Source: Sapria himalayana
Taxonomy: Eukaryota; Streptophyta; Magnoliopsida; Malpighiales; Rafflesiaceae
Length of the DNA stretch: 64,000 bases
Assembly: GCA_029783825.1 (NCBI GenBank)
Contig: JAREIK010000345.1
Span: forward strand, 102,001-166,000
Direction: 5' to 3'
The notes under the pieces were generated by a model. That model worked only from the letters and a program-made list of their open reading frames with translations. It did no database searches and had not been told where the DNA came from. The translations under genes were made by a program, and so were the position numbers. This document shows positions 49,501 to 60,488 of this stretch, piece after piece (the stretch's first letter is position 1; each line of letters opens with the position of its first letter).

Positions 49501-50178
49501 CTACACCTGAGTCCCTAAAGATGAAAGAGAAAAAAAATGAGAGTTGAGAGAAGAGAAGATGAAGAGAAAATACGTGAGAGTGAGAGAGAGAGCAATGTTA
49601 AAATTCATGAATGAGAGGGGGAGAGGGTGGGGTTTATAGATTTGAAAAGTATTTTAAAAAATAATTTGTTTTTGATCTTTTTGAATTTTTTTAAAAAATA
49701 AATGAGGTATAATCATTAAGACCTTTGAATTTTGCCTCCTAGCCGTTGGGGACAAAATCTAATGACTAAAATTAAATTTTATTTTTGACCATTTGGGTCG
49801 GTTTGATCATTGAACTGACATAAACCTCACAAAGTTCCCGAAGCTTTGTCTCTTGGTACATGTTGGGCTCAGGTCTTGGGCTAAGGAATGGGGAAACGGG
49901 ATTGATAGGTGGACTTGAGTTTAGGATTGATGGAATGTTGGTTTGTTGGGGGTGGGGCGTCGGACATAGGGGTGTTGGGGTAGGGCACAAGTTCGGGTCA
50001 TGCAGAATTTCGTTCCCTCGAGCCAGGGTACTGGGTTATTCCTAGCTCGACATGAGGCATGGTTTATCTCGGCATGACACGGGTACGGGTCTAGACCATG
50101 TTGTGCCAAGCTAGGCACGACCGAGTTGAGCTATGCTTTGGGCCATTTTCGGGCTACTCAGCCCATTCGACATCTCTA
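46567..50178 (-). mobile_element. hAT transposon, 3.6 kb, with TIRs and 8-bp TSD
   Basis: The left end TAGAGGTGTCAAATAGG at 46567 and the right end ...CCCATTCGACATCTCTA at 50178 are inverted repeats. They are flanked by ATTGTAGT (46559-46566) and ATTTTAAT (50179-50186), an 8-bp duplication with two mismatches, the size expected for hAT. Both ends are GC-rich with GGCCC/GGCACGAC words. A minus-strand hAT transposase pseudogene fills the middle. Confidence 0.8.
47290..48850 (-). pseudogene. hAT transposase, full-length but decayed
   Basis: Read on the minus strand from 48850 down. TYRKILKSTFRNNILKYY then VISMTSDIWTSHDDASYAFL (48760-48527) carries the first catalytic Asp of the hAT RNase-H fold. 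An FHVRYICQVINQIIQTGMK block (about 48.33-48.25 kb) matches the conserved H-CAAH-LNL region. An MNPRIKVERI block (about 47.8 kb) matches DPR-K. DQLIPLVSNIT, ELAFFVVVNIISDKRLRLRP (47.45-47.35 kb) is the C-terminal dimerisation region (SESAFS-type). Several stops and frameshifts are present. The order and spacing are those of a whole hAT transposase lacking a readable N-terminal BED finger. Confidence 0.75.
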
Positions 50179-50377
50179 ATTTTAATATATTTTTTAATTT
50201 TTTAGATATGAACCAATACAATGTATGAATAATTTGGTCTTTTTGATAAATTCATTAGTAGAATTGTAAAAATTGCTTGGACTTATCATAGTTATGAAAG
50301 GCGCGCCTGAGGCGCGCCTTAAGCTCAGGCGCCACCACTCCTGGGAAAAATACCTCACTTCAGGCGAGGCGTAGGTG

Positions 50378-51208
50378 GGTAAGGAAGCACAGACACGGCA
50401 CGGATACGTGTCCGATACGCCACTTGGTGTATCATTGATAAATCCGTATCCGATACACCACGTGGCGTATCAGACGGTGGTGTATCAGATGTCCAGTGGG
50501 CGGCAGAGGGCAGACATGATTTGAGGGGGGGAGGCAGGGGGCGAGCGCGAATTGAGGGGGGAGGCAAGGGGCGGGCGCGAATTGAGGGGGGGAGGCAGAG
50601 AACGGGTGGGAATTGAGGGGGATGCAGGCGGGCGGGAATTGAGGGGGAGGAGGCAGGGGGCGGGCGGGAATTGAGGGTAAAGCAGGTGAGTGGGAATTGA
50701 GGGATGAGGCAGGCGGAAGGGAATTGAGGGGGAAGGCAGGCGGGAATTGAGGGGGAAGGCAGGCGAGCGGGAATTGAGGGGGGAGGCAGGCGAGCGGGAA
50801 TTGAGGGGGGAGGCAGGCGAGCGGGAATTGAGGGGGGAGGCAGGCGAGCGGGAATTGAGGGGGGAGGCATGCGGGCGGTAAAATAAAATAAAATAATTTA
50901 ATAAAATAAAATATTTTTATTTTATAAAATAAAAAAATATATTTTTATATAATATAAGATAATTTTAAAATATTATCTTATAAAATAAAAATATATTTAT
51001 TTTTTTTATAAACTAAAATTTTTTAATTTAATTTAATTTATTTTATAAAATACTTAATATTTATAAAAAAATAATTTTTATTTTTAATTTTATTTTTTTT
51101 ATCATGACGTATCCTAGCTGTATTCGTATCCTAGTTTTTTAGAATTTGCCGTGTCCCCGTATCCTGCCGTGTTGTATCCCTGTATTCGTGTCCGTGCTAA
51201 ACCAAGTA
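50378..51208. mobile_element. Nested element with GTGTCCGATACG ends and G-rich core
   Basis: The left part (50385-50515) has CACGGATACGTGTCCGATACG and GATACACCACGTGGCGTATC. The right part (51105-51208) has CGTATCCTAGTTTTTTAGAA, CGTGTCCCCGTATCCTGCCG and GTGTCCGTGCT. Both ends are the same as those of the element at 52653-53489, so this is a second member of that family inserted in or captured by the surrounding element. Exact ends and target duplication could not be fixed. Confidence 0.6.
50518..50876. repeat. G-rich minisatellite, about 27-28 bp unit
   Basis: About 13 units of GGGAATTGAGGGGGGAGGCA followed by GGCGAGC or variants. The last four or five units are nearly identical and the earlier ones diverged, which suggests recent expansion at the right. 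A minus-strand ORF of 171 codons reads PPSIPARL repeats only because the unit has no stop in that frame. The GGGG runs could form G-quadruplexes. Confidence 0.85.
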
Positions 51209-51410
51209 AAACACAAACACCAACACCAAAACTAAAGTCAAGATCATCTAACTCTAAACATACTCTTACTCTTGCTTTGATTGATGAAGATGAAGATATG
51301 ATCTATTCATCGGGAGAGGAAGATGAAGAATAGGGAGAGTAGAAGATTGATGATGTGGATGATATTGATGAAAACTTTCTTGATTTAGATTTAGATGTAG
51401 ATTTATGACT
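51209..51410 (+). pseudogene. Acidic C-terminal tail of a hAT-like transposase
   Basis: The reading continues in one + frame: KPSKTQTPTPKLKSRSSN, then LALIDEDEDMIYSSGEEDEE, a stop at about 51333, and after a second stop IDDVDDIDENFLDLDLDVDL to a stop near 51408. Ser/Pro/Lys-rich then Asp/Glu-rich tails close to the 3' terminus are usual in plant hAT transposases. Nothing of the catalytic domain remains, so this is an inference from position and composition. Confidence 0.4.
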
Positions 51411-51694
51411 GTTTATTTTGTTTTAGAACTTTGAATGTTTGTTATTATGTTTTGAAACTTTGAATTTTGGATGATGGGAGCGCTATTAATATTTGATTTT
51501 TATCTTTGATATTCTTTTGTTTATTATTAGATGAAAATTAAAGATTATATTTAGTAAAATGTATAATTTTTGTGTATTAGGCTGGTGCGTCTCAAATAAA
51601 AAAACCCGCGCCTCAAGTGCGCCTTGCTCCTTAAGGCCCCAAAAGGCTTTTACGCCTCAGTGCGCCATACGCCTTAAATAACTATGAGACTTAT

Positions 51695-52300
51695 TGAGTT
51701 AGCCCAATTCGAGTTTCTTCATTGTTGCGACTAATTTGCTATTTTTACTCTTTGCTTGTAGTCATCTATGATGCATTTTATTTATCACCATTTTCACCTT
51801 GATATTTTTTGTAATTTTGTAGGAATATGATTATATTCTTTATTATATTTTTCATTCTTAGATATTTATTTGATTATATATGGTTTCTCATTTTTTAACA
51901 TCAAAAAAAATTCTAATAACTAATTCTTAACTATTAGGATGATTTTATAAGCAAATAAAAATTAATTATTTCACTTTTGAGCTACCTATCGATTTGACTC
52001 GTAACATAAACTCAAACAAATGTTAATTATTCTCACTCTTTTGATAATCCATTAATCTTTAGATTATATCTACTTTTATTTCATGTATAATTTATGAATT
52101 GTATGATATAATTGTTTGGGTTGATGCCTTTAGTATGCCTCATATTTGTACTATTCTTCTCTCAATTATTAGATGATTATTTAGTATGGAGATATTTTTT
52201 AAAAACCTATTTTAGTCAATTTTTAATTTATTCTATGCAGATGATTTTCTTTGAAGATGCAAAATAATAGGAAACTTAATTATATGTTATGTCTTTGTTA
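51695..52300. other. AT-rich intron sequence, nothing recognised
   Basis: No ORF, terminus or repeat was recognised. Confidence 0.45.
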
Positions 52301-52479
52301 TAAGTTGAAATGTAAAGATAAATAAATTCTCAATGATCAATAATAAATACATGTATTTTTATATAATGAATAAAAATGACCGAGGAAGCTTAAGTGTTGT
52401 ATGCTCCCATCAATCATTATCAAAAAAAAACATAAAATCTTAATAAAATCTTAACAATTTTTTTTGTTTCAGAAGAAAG

Positions 52480-52650
52480 AAAGAAAAATAAGTTGAAGTC
52501 TCTTTAATATACCTGTGAATATATCAACTAGCTATTTCATTATCTGAATATATGCTATATTAATAATTTTATCATGAATTTTCTTTCCTAAGAAGAAGTT
52601 GTTCATCTCAATGTATTTTGTCTATTCGTGAAATATATGATATTATAATA
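52480..52650 (-). pseudogene. Ty1/copia RNase H C-terminal fragment
   Basis: The minus-strand reading HIFHE, stop, TKYIEMNNFF, then KKIHDKIINIAYIQ and LVDIFTG matches the end of copia polyproteins (FHERTKHIE-D-HF, EQLADI-TK). It is broken at its upstream side by the element at 52653-53489. Downstream, 52390-52440 carries a TGATGGGAGCATACAAC word that could be a polypurine tract and LTR start. Confidence 0.65.
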
Positions 52651-52652
52651 TA

Positions 52653-53489
52653 CTGTGTTGCACGGATACGGCTAGGGAGTGCCGTGTCCACGTGTCGGAC
52701 ACGTGTCGGATACGTGTCCGGCCCGCCACGTGGCGTATCGGACACAAATCCGTATGCAATACGCCACGTGGCATATCGGATACGCGTCGGAGACGTATCC
52801 GACGAGTTTTTCGGAAACAATTGTTTACCTCCAGACGCGTCGTTTACCTACCGACGCGTTGTTAGAGGGTTTCGGAAAATCGGGTGGAGGGGAGGGGGTT
52901 TCGGGAGGGGGGGGGGAGGGGGTTTCGGGAGGGATTTTCGGGAGTGATTTTCGGGAGGGGGGTGGAGGGGGTTTCGAGAGGGATTTTCTGGAGGGGGGGA
53001 AAAAGGTTCTGGACGGGGGAGGGGGGAGGGGAGAGAGGGTGTTAGAGTTTTAATTTTTTTTTAAATTAATTTAAAAAACAGAATTTTAAATTATTTTAAA
53101 TAACTGTATTTTAAATTATTTTAAAATATTATATTTAAAATATATGTTAGAGAAAGTTAGAAGCTGTAACGGGATGGGGCAGGGGTTAGAGGGCTTAAAT
53201 ATATTTTTTTTATATTTTAATTATTATTGTTTGTTTAATATATATACAAAATATAATAAACAAATAATTTATTTTAATTTTATTTAAGCCCTCTAAATTT
53301 TTATTTATCAAAATATCTTAGTATTTTTTTTATTTATCTAAATTTCTGTTAATGGATAATATTTATATTTAATTTTTTTTTCATGCCGTGTCCTAGCCGT
53401 ATCCGTATCCTAGTTTTTTGAAATTTGTCGTGTCCCCGTATTCTGCCGTATCGTATTCCCGTGTCCGTATCCGTGTTCGTGCAACATAG
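52653..53489. mobile_element. Non-autonomous hAT-like element, 837 bp, perfect TSD
   Basis: The ends CTGTGTTGCACGGATACGG and (reverse complement) CTATGTTGCACGAACACGG are TIRs. Both sides carry ATAATATA (52645-52652 and 53490-53497), a perfect 8-bp target duplication. The left third is GC-rich with repeated CACGTGTCGGA and CACGTGGCATATC words. The middle is a G-rich tract (52860-53040), and the right half is AT-rich before a final CCGTATCCTAGTTTTTTGAA block. It has no transposase. It interrupts the copia RNase H remnant. Confidence 0.88.
52875..53040. repeat. G-rich tract of GGGTTTCGGGAGGG units
   Basis: Irregular units of GGGGGTTTCGGGAGGG and GATTTTCGGGAGGG run into GGGGAGGGGAGAGAGG. The two ORFs here (109 and 124 codons, Gly-rich) are composition artefacts. 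It sits where the related element at 50378 carries its GAATTGAGGGGGG minisatellite. Confidence 0.8.
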
Positions 53490-53497
53490 ATAATATA

Positions 53498-54640
53498 TGT
53501 AACATAAATTTAATACTTATAATATAATAATGAGATCATCATTAGATTTTTTGTGTTGGCACATCCTATAGAATATGGTGGACCATGAATGTTAGTAATA
53601 TTAAATATCTGGTTGAAATAATTTGAATACTTTTTTTTAAGATGAGTGTTCTTAAGTATTTTTTGAGAAGTATGGTTTTATCTGTAAACTACTTCAGTAA
53701 TTAGATTTATTCTTTTTTTTAGTACACAATCTTTTAGTTTTTTAGTACTACTTCAATTAGATTTATTCATTTTTTGAGAAGTATGGTTTCATGAAAAAGT
53801 TCATTTAGCATGTTTTTCAGAGTTTTTGATAATATTTTTTGTTCATTATCTTTTTATTGGATGGACAAGTTGACATTTAAGAGTTTATGATATCTATTTC
53901 TTGGATATTCTAGTATTCAAAAAGAGTCCAAATGATTTTTACTAGAGATTGATATGATTTTAGTATGTGTTAACTTAATAATTTTCAAACAATAATTATT
54001 TTTTAGAGAGCCTATGAAGAATTAGAGTCAAGAAAATATATTTAGTCTTGTTATATATTTTTATTCTTTAGTTAAAGATTTTTAGCAGTCATTTGTTTGT
54101 TTCAAATGAATTTTTTAGCAGTCATTTATTTGTTTCATATGAATTTTTTTAGTTCACATATAGTGATATTTTTGAGTTTAGAATTATCATATGTACCAAT
54201 AAGCACAAATCATATTGATTATGGTGAGGATAAAGTTTTTATGAGAGAAAATTTCATTGGAGTTTGGACAACACAATAACTTCTTAGTTTATTACAATTC
54301 ATGCATATGATAGTTAAAGATTGGGAGACTTGACTAATGACTTGGAGTTTATGCTAGGAAAAGGGGGCATACATAGTCTTCTTCAATTAGTGATGAGTCT
54401 ATCGAGGAGCCAAATAATCTCGTAGGTGGTCATTCTAATGACAAATGAGTGGTACTTAGTGCTTGATCTCACATGTATTATCATACATGTGAGATCATGT
54501 ATAAATAAAAATGGCATCCTCACTGAATGAAATTAAAAAAAAAATAACACACCACGGCCAAGCACCTCTACTGTGCAAGCTTCGGTAATGCTAAAATACT
54601 CACGCTTCTATCTCGTTGCAATACTTTTGTTGCATCTTTG
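53498..54640. other. Intron sequence with a 33-bp tandem duplication
   Basis: At about 54082-54148 TTTTTAGCAGTCATTTGTTTG and its slightly changed copy lie in tandem. No gene recognised; the 60-codon ORF at 54097-54279 overlaps the duplication. It may be decayed copia interior, given the RNase H piece at 52.5 kb and the LTR-like piece at 54.65 kb. Confidence 0.4.
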
Positions 54641-54835
54641 ATATCATGTATAAATAAAATTGATAAAATGAGAAAAACATTCTAATGAAAAAGATTGCAA
54701 GCTAGTCCTTATATAGTAGGTTAGTCAAATTGCAGTATTACACATGTTAGGTGCTCCCACACAATACAAAAACAAAATAGAAAAAAATACATTAAAACAA
54801 TAAATTGCAACACATGTTATAGAATATTGCACTTT
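54631..54835 (-). mobile_element. Copia LTR-like block with PBS-like sequence (minus strand)
   Basis: On the minus strand ...TTTATTTATACA is followed by TGATATCAAAGATGCA (54646-54631), close to the tRNA-iMet PBS. The LTR body would be 54647 to about 54831 (TGTATAAATA...ATTGCA). TTAGGTGCTCCCAC near 54750 resembles TTGTATGCTCCCATC at 52400. Boundaries are tentative. It ends about 130 bases before ARI exon 2. Confidence 0.35.
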
Positions 54836-54967
54836 TTCAACTTACTGTTCATCCATAACAGCCTGTGAAAAATTTAATTTCAGGACAACTATTGCTTCTT
54901 ATTTTAAACTATAATGTGATTTGTTTATTTTATTTTTTTATGATTGTTTATTTTGGTTCATTTTCAG

Positions 54968-55092
54968 CAAAGTTATACCATCCTGAAAGAATCTGATATC
55001 CGGCAAAGGCAGGAAGATGATATTACTAGAGTCTCGATGGTTCTTTCCATAACAAAAGTTGGGGCAAGCATATTACTCAGACATTGTAATTG
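54968..55092 (+). CDS. ARI8: ARIADNE-type RBR E3 ubiquitin ligase (ARI7/ARI8-like), exon 2
   Basis: After acceptor TTTTCAG the phase-0 exon reads [18 protein letters not shown] and continues [20 protein letters not shown], then Asn and two bases of a Trp codon. This is the start of the plant ARI UBA-like region, where conserved features are ILKE-DIR-RQ-DDI, VLSI and ASILLRH-NW. The exon ends TAATTG with strong donor GTATGT at 55093 (phase 2). It continues exon 1 without a gap. The next conserved piece (V-DEWFADE) and all of RING1, IBR and RING2 are not found downstream in the window. The exon is intact, so the gene is probably functional. Confidence 0.88.
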
Positions 55093-58000
55093 GTATGTTT
55101 GTTGCCATTTCTGTTGCTGCTATATGACGGTGGATTATTATTATTATTATTTTGATGCTTAAGTATTAAATTGGGTTACTTTCAAAATTGCCATGAATTT
55201 TTTGTTGTAAGATGATAGAGACTATAACAAATTTTCAGAAAATGAGAATAACACCTATACAAGCAGAATACAAAGATAACTCTAATGAATTAGATTGGAA
55301 TTTAGACGCTTATGAAATTCTCACAATATAATTTTGTTGAATATGAATGAATGAAGTCTTAAAATTATGTGATTAACTTGATTTTGACTCACAAGAAACC
55401 TAAAATTCAATCTAATTTAATCAAGATTTTATCAGACTCTACATGTGATACCCGTGGGCAAGTCAACATTGAAATCTATTGGTTTTTGATCCAGAATAAT
55501 CTATTCTGCACAACAGATGTATATTTTAGCTTATATTATTGTGTTGATGTATTTTTTGATGTGCTTATTTGTGTGCCTCGAGCAATTTGTAAGATGCTCT
55601 CACTTAGCATGAGGTTTAAGAGATTTGATATCGTGTTAGTATTATTCCTGAAAATCAGAGAGATTGTTGAGAGATTATTTAATGTGTTTCGAATCCAAGA
55701 TCTATTGCTAATTGTTGAAAATATTTGCAAATACACCAAGACACAACTTCTAGATGAATCCGAAAATCATAGTTTTGAGTTTTTGTAGTTTTTGAATCAT
55801 CTTGTTTTAAAAGAATAATTTGGTGGCACTATATTGACACCTATTGATTTATTTATTCTAGTGATTTTGATCATTAAAATTTGTTGACTGTTATGTGTGA
55901 ATGACTCATAATATAAACTAGTTGGATTTAATACTGATGCTTGGAATATTACTCGATACAAGTTGAGATGAAAATTTTTTTTGTGATAGTAATTGAGCTT
56001 TTAGTAGTAGCAATTGAGGAAGATAATTTTCTATTGTTAGATTTATTGGTAAAAAGTTAGAATGAAGATTAATATATAATTTGATGCTTATATATTTAGT
56101 CTCTTGCATTACTTGCTAACTATTCTAAGAGCTTGTAGTCTTTTTTTATCTTTTCATGACTATACAATTTTTTATATTGGGACTTTTGATGAGTCTGACG
56201 TTTATAGTTGGAAGATTGTTTTTGTGATGTTTATTATTTTTCATTCACTTAGGTTAGCTATTTGGTTTTTAAAGACTTTAAGTTGAGATGAATTCAAAAT
56301 TGGTGACAAGATAGTAAGAATCATATCTTGACATGTTTTATTTATATTTCTTTATAGATAATTTCTTATCTTGTAGTGAATATTTTTTTTTTAATTAGTA
56401 ATTGTCAAGTATTGTGGCACTCTTATGATACTAAGTAATAATCAAACTTTGAATATTGTGATAGTGAGAGGTGATGGAAATATAGATTTAGGGGGATATA
56501 ATGAGCCCCTTCTTAATATATATATTTGAAGATGATTGGTCATACTTGAGATGCTTGTTGTGTATTTTATGTCAAGGTAAGGAATTGTAAGATTGACTAT
56601 GGATTTCACATAAGCATTTTTACAAATTCTTTCCATTTAATACAATTTTGATATTAAAGAGGTTTATACTAAGCTCTTCGTAAGATACATCACAAACTTG
56701 TTTCAACTTTTGTTTATTATTATTTTTGCATCATATATTTTTATTTTTGATTTCTTTTTAATCAATATAAGAGAAAAAATATTTTTTTATTTGTAGTGAT
56801 GATATTGGTGTAGGTAAAGTACTTTCTCTTTATTAAAAGTACTTGCTCTTTTTTTTTAAAATTATTTTTATCAGTATTGATGATATTGGTGCAGGTAATG
56901 GTTAAATCTCTAGGATATTGTAACATCAACTTGAATTTATTTTTATTATACATATTTTGTATGTAATAAAGTTTCTATATAATTTATTATTAGCCAGCTC
57001 TATTATAAAATAATAAATTCTAATATTATTTATTTTCTTTTGAAATTATTTTACATGATCAGACAACTCCCATGATGATTTCTTTAGGTTAAAAAAATGA
57101 ATTATGTTCTATTTTATCGTGATGAGATCTCATAAGTTCTTAATTATTTTTTTATTCATTGTTGATTCACTTGTAGTTTGATTATTCTTTATTGATTAAA
57201 TTGAAAATTTTAATTTTTAATTGTGAAACATACCAATCATAAAGAAATTTTAGAAATTTGTATCTCATGCACTAATGCAAATAACACAATCTAGATCCAT
57301 TGATATTAATGATTGATTTAAATGTTTTGTTACTTCTCTAAAGATTATTCTTATTTTACTTGAGTATATTTATTTTAAAAAATATTAATTTTTTTTTTAT
57401 ATTTATGCATTTCAATACAATTTTTAAATATAATTTAAATATAAAATTAAAATTATTAAAGATCAACAATATACCTGAGCATACTTTTAGTCACTTCCAC
57501 ATATTAGACACTAATAATATTTAGATAGAGAATTTTGTAATATCAAAAATTATCTTAACTGTCTTTTATATGTTAGGGACGAAATTAATATATGTATAAA
57601 TTCAAAAAAAGTCTAAAAGTAAATATCTAGACGAAGAAATTACTAAGTATGTGTTTGGACTTTGGATACCCAAGTAATTTTTGGAAAAAAACTAATAGTG
57701 AATTTACTTTAATTGAAATATTTAGTATAATTAGTAATTGAGAAAAAAGTAGTAATATGATATCACGTACCAAGAAAGCTCAACAAAAGTATTATATGAA
57801 TTAATTTTTTCATGCATGATTTAAAAGTGCCCATCCATGCTAAATTAATATAAATAATCATAGATGATTTATATGGAAAAAAAGTTAGAGATGATCTGCA
57901 CAATGATTTGTAAGTGGATGTATGGGATATTAATTTATTTTAATGTGATAGTATGTAATTGAAATGAAAAAAAACTACTTTACATGAAATATTAAGAAGT

Positions 58001-58364
58001 CATTAATGACGACTAAAAATATATTATATACATATTATTTTGTATTTATATACAAATTATAGCACGTCACTGACAACTTACACATACATGAACAAACTAG
58101 AGTACTTGTTCCTGTTGTTGTAAGAGAATGAGGTACTCGTTGTCAAAGGTGGAGTATCTTCCAAGATCTTTATATTATAATTATATCTTCAAATTTTTTT
58201 TAGGTTGATGCAAATATGTTTTTTTTTTTGGTGGAGATGCATTTCCAATTCAACAACAAAAAAAGTTGTGCATTCTCATAAGTTTTTCCTTCAATCTGAT
58301 TTTTCTTTGTCTCTTTGATTAGTATTCAATTTCAAATTCTTTTGTTAGATGAAAATTTCTTTTA
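55093..58364 (+). other. Probable ARI intron 2, first part
   Basis: It starts with donor GTATGT. I searched the + strand for the next ARI exon and found none. A TTA/TTATTATTA run is at 55134-55150. The 139-codon ORF at 55369-55788 on + is the longest non-repetitive one here, Leu/Ile/Val/Phe-rich with no recognised motif; it could be chance or retroelement debris. The rest is AT-rich. Confidence 0.5.
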
Positions 58365-58372
58365 AGTCTCTT

Positions 58373-58923
58373 TAGAGATATCAAACAAGTCATGTTGTGC
58401 CGACATGATTTATTTTTTAAGGCACGGTCGTGCCACCATGCCATGCCATGCATGTTACAGTTAAATTCCCATGCTTGGCATGACATGATGGCATTGTCCA
58501 TCAGCCCAACATGGCACGGTGGGCAGAGTGGAGCGAACGATTGTGCTTGACTATGTCGAATTTGAAGATGCATGGGTTGTGCATCTTCGCTGTTATTCGA
58601 CAGTGGCATTGTCGAGTGCACAGCCATGATAGCCAGATGGGTGGTCAGCTTACGGGCTGGTCAATTATAATTGGCCATGTAGTCAATTGTTTTAAAAACA
58701 ATGGTTTGCCTGAGTGATCGCGTAGCCTTGCTATACACACAAGTTGTGCTTGGTCCGCCATGGGGCATGTCTCATGTTATTTCAACACATCATGAATTGT
58801 GTCTTGGGGCTACCCGGCCCAACCTGAGGCATGGTTCTGGACTGTGCTTTGCTAGGCCAAACACTGTGAATTGGCCATGGTTACAGATCGTGTCTGGGCT
58901 GCTCGGCTTGTTTGACACCTCTA
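58373..58923. mobile_element. hAT-type MITE, 551 bp, with TIRs and 8-bp TSD
   Basis: The left end TAGAGATATCAAACAAGTC and right end (reverse complement) TAGAGGTGTCAAACAAGCC are TIRs of the same family as the 46567-50178 hAT. The flanks AGTCTCTT (58365-58372) and AGTCTCAT (58924-58931) differ by one base. The interior is GC-richer than its surroundings, with CATGCCATGCCATGCATG and GGCACGG words. ORFs of 68-102 codons inside have no domain; the element is non-autonomous. Confidence 0.9.
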
Positions 58924-58931
58924 AGTCTCAT

Positions 58932-60488
58932 TCCCTTCTATCATTTTGATATTAATATTTTGGCAATGATTCTTCCTCTGAACTCTATTCAAATCATTTT
59001 CTTTCTTATATGTCAACTTTGAGAACATGTTGATACTTTTTTGTCCATATTAGTTTATTATCTCTTTTCAAAAATTAGTTTTTTCTTCTAATCTCATTCA
59101 AATTCTTATTCCACATCCACCAATGTCATGGGAAATACTGGTGGACATTATTCATCTTTATCCACAAAAATAGACTCCTTCCATTCAGCATAACATAGTG
59201 ATGAGGGAGAGACAAATTATATGGTCTGAAAATTTTTATTCGTAGAAATTGAGGATTAATTTTTCTAAAATTTTACTAATATCAATTTTATGACCTCTCA
59301 CCAAGGCAAACAACAAGATTGTTCTATCATGGTGGATAGTAGAGAGGTGGAGCATAGGTTGCAAAACTAAACATAAAAAATACAATCAAATATTGACAAA
59401 ATGCATCATAAATTTTCTTTGATTTCATAAAAAAACTCATTGATGAATTCTCTATCAAAATATATTCAAACTTCGTGTTCATAATAAATTTTCTTTTGCA
59501 TGTTTTTAAGATTAGAGTAAAATTCTTTAATGACTAGCATATTGCTCTTTTTCATATATTGACAAAATTTATCTCATATTTTTTTCTTAATTATTAGTTG
59601 TAAAGAACAAATAATTTCTACAAACCCTTATTCGGCCATGAAACTCTTCGTTACTAGAATAGACATCATTCATCTATTCTCATTCTTTATGAAAAATATT
59701 GTATCGGTTGACAAGAATTAGGTGGATTTCTTTGTTAGGTTTGCCTTGGTTGATTTCTCATTTGCCTTCTAACTAGTTTCTCATGCTTCTCATTTCTCTC
59801 TAAGCTTTTACATCGAGGTTTCTTCATCTGTCATGTTGTTGAATCATACAAAATGGTAAATCCCAATAATTTTGGTCATCTTCGAGAAAAGAAGAGCTTG
59901 AGGAAAAAATTAGGGTTTGTTGCCTTTTATAATGTTAGAGAGATAGGCACGTGTTAAAAAAATAGTAGCGACTTAGTTTCATCATCACGACTTCTTTTTT
60001 AAAAAAATAATTGCAATTGGATTTTAGTATCGTGATTTTATGTGTTGTGAAAAATATTATGATTGGATTTGAGTGTCACAATTTTTGTTGATGCATATAC
60101 AAGTGTCTGACTTTGTGGAATATATTTATAAAAGAAATAAATACAAACATGAGAAAAAAAAACAAAGTTTTTAGTTGTTTCTCTAAAAACATTATATTTG
60201 ATATTCTTAACTAGACCAATTCTTTGATCTAGACTCTTCATCAATAACTTCAACAGTATAAGCTATTTTTTATACATAATTTTTGACTTCTTTCCATCTC
60301 ATATCTCCATATCGTCTGTGAAAGACTCAGGCCAATAGATTTTTCTTGTATTTCATGGCTCAATGTACTTGCCAAATCTCTTTTTTAAATCTATATATTT
60401 ATCTAGTTACTTTCATCTGGATGTAATTTTGTCTGGCCTCGCGACTTTATTTATTGTTGCAGCATCGTTGAGTATGATTCCATTTATT
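58932..60488. other. Probable intron 2, nothing recognised
   Basis: AT-rich sequence with CATCATGACTT-like words from 59950 on. The minus-strand ORF at 60038-60253 has no recognised domain. Confidence 0.4.

Larger units (their letters stand above)
50287..51686 (+). mobile_element. Non-autonomous hAT-like element with GGCGCGCC ends
   Basis: The left end CATAGTTATGAAAGGCGCGC and right end (reverse complement) CATAGTTATTTAAGGCGTAT form TIRs. The flanks GGACTTAT (50279-50286) and AGACTTAT (51687-51694) are an 8-bp duplication with one mismatch. Inside are another element-like block (50378-51208) and a short acidic coding remnant. The 8-bp duplication points to hAT. Confidence 0.8.
35381..54967 (+). 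other. ARI intron 1, about 19.6 kb, filled with transposons
   Basis: It starts GTGTGG and ends TTCATTTTCAG. The exon products on both sides read straight through the conserved ARI N-terminus, so no exon is missing between them. The interior holds hAT, copia and MITE-like elements, several nested. The first 1.5 kb (35.4-36.9 kb) carries no recognised element. Confidence 0.8.

Noticed and set aside
50355..50870. 171-codon ORF with PPSIPARL repeats, resembling a cell-wall proline-rich protein
   Set aside because: It is the translation of a G-rich 27-28-bp minisatellite inside a non-autonomous element; no signal peptide or start context.
52618..53053. Gly-rich ORFs of 109 and 124 codons
   Set aside because: They span a transposon terminus and its G-rich core; overlapping frames are open for compositional reasons.
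55369..55788. 139-codon ORF as an ARI exon or independent gene
   Set aside because: No match to the next ARI segment or any family I know; hydrophobic-rich composition, no splice-consistent edges seen.
58319..58949. ORFs of 68-102 codons at 58.3-58.9 kb
   Set aside because: All lie in the 551-bp MITE defined by TIRs and an 8-bp duplication.
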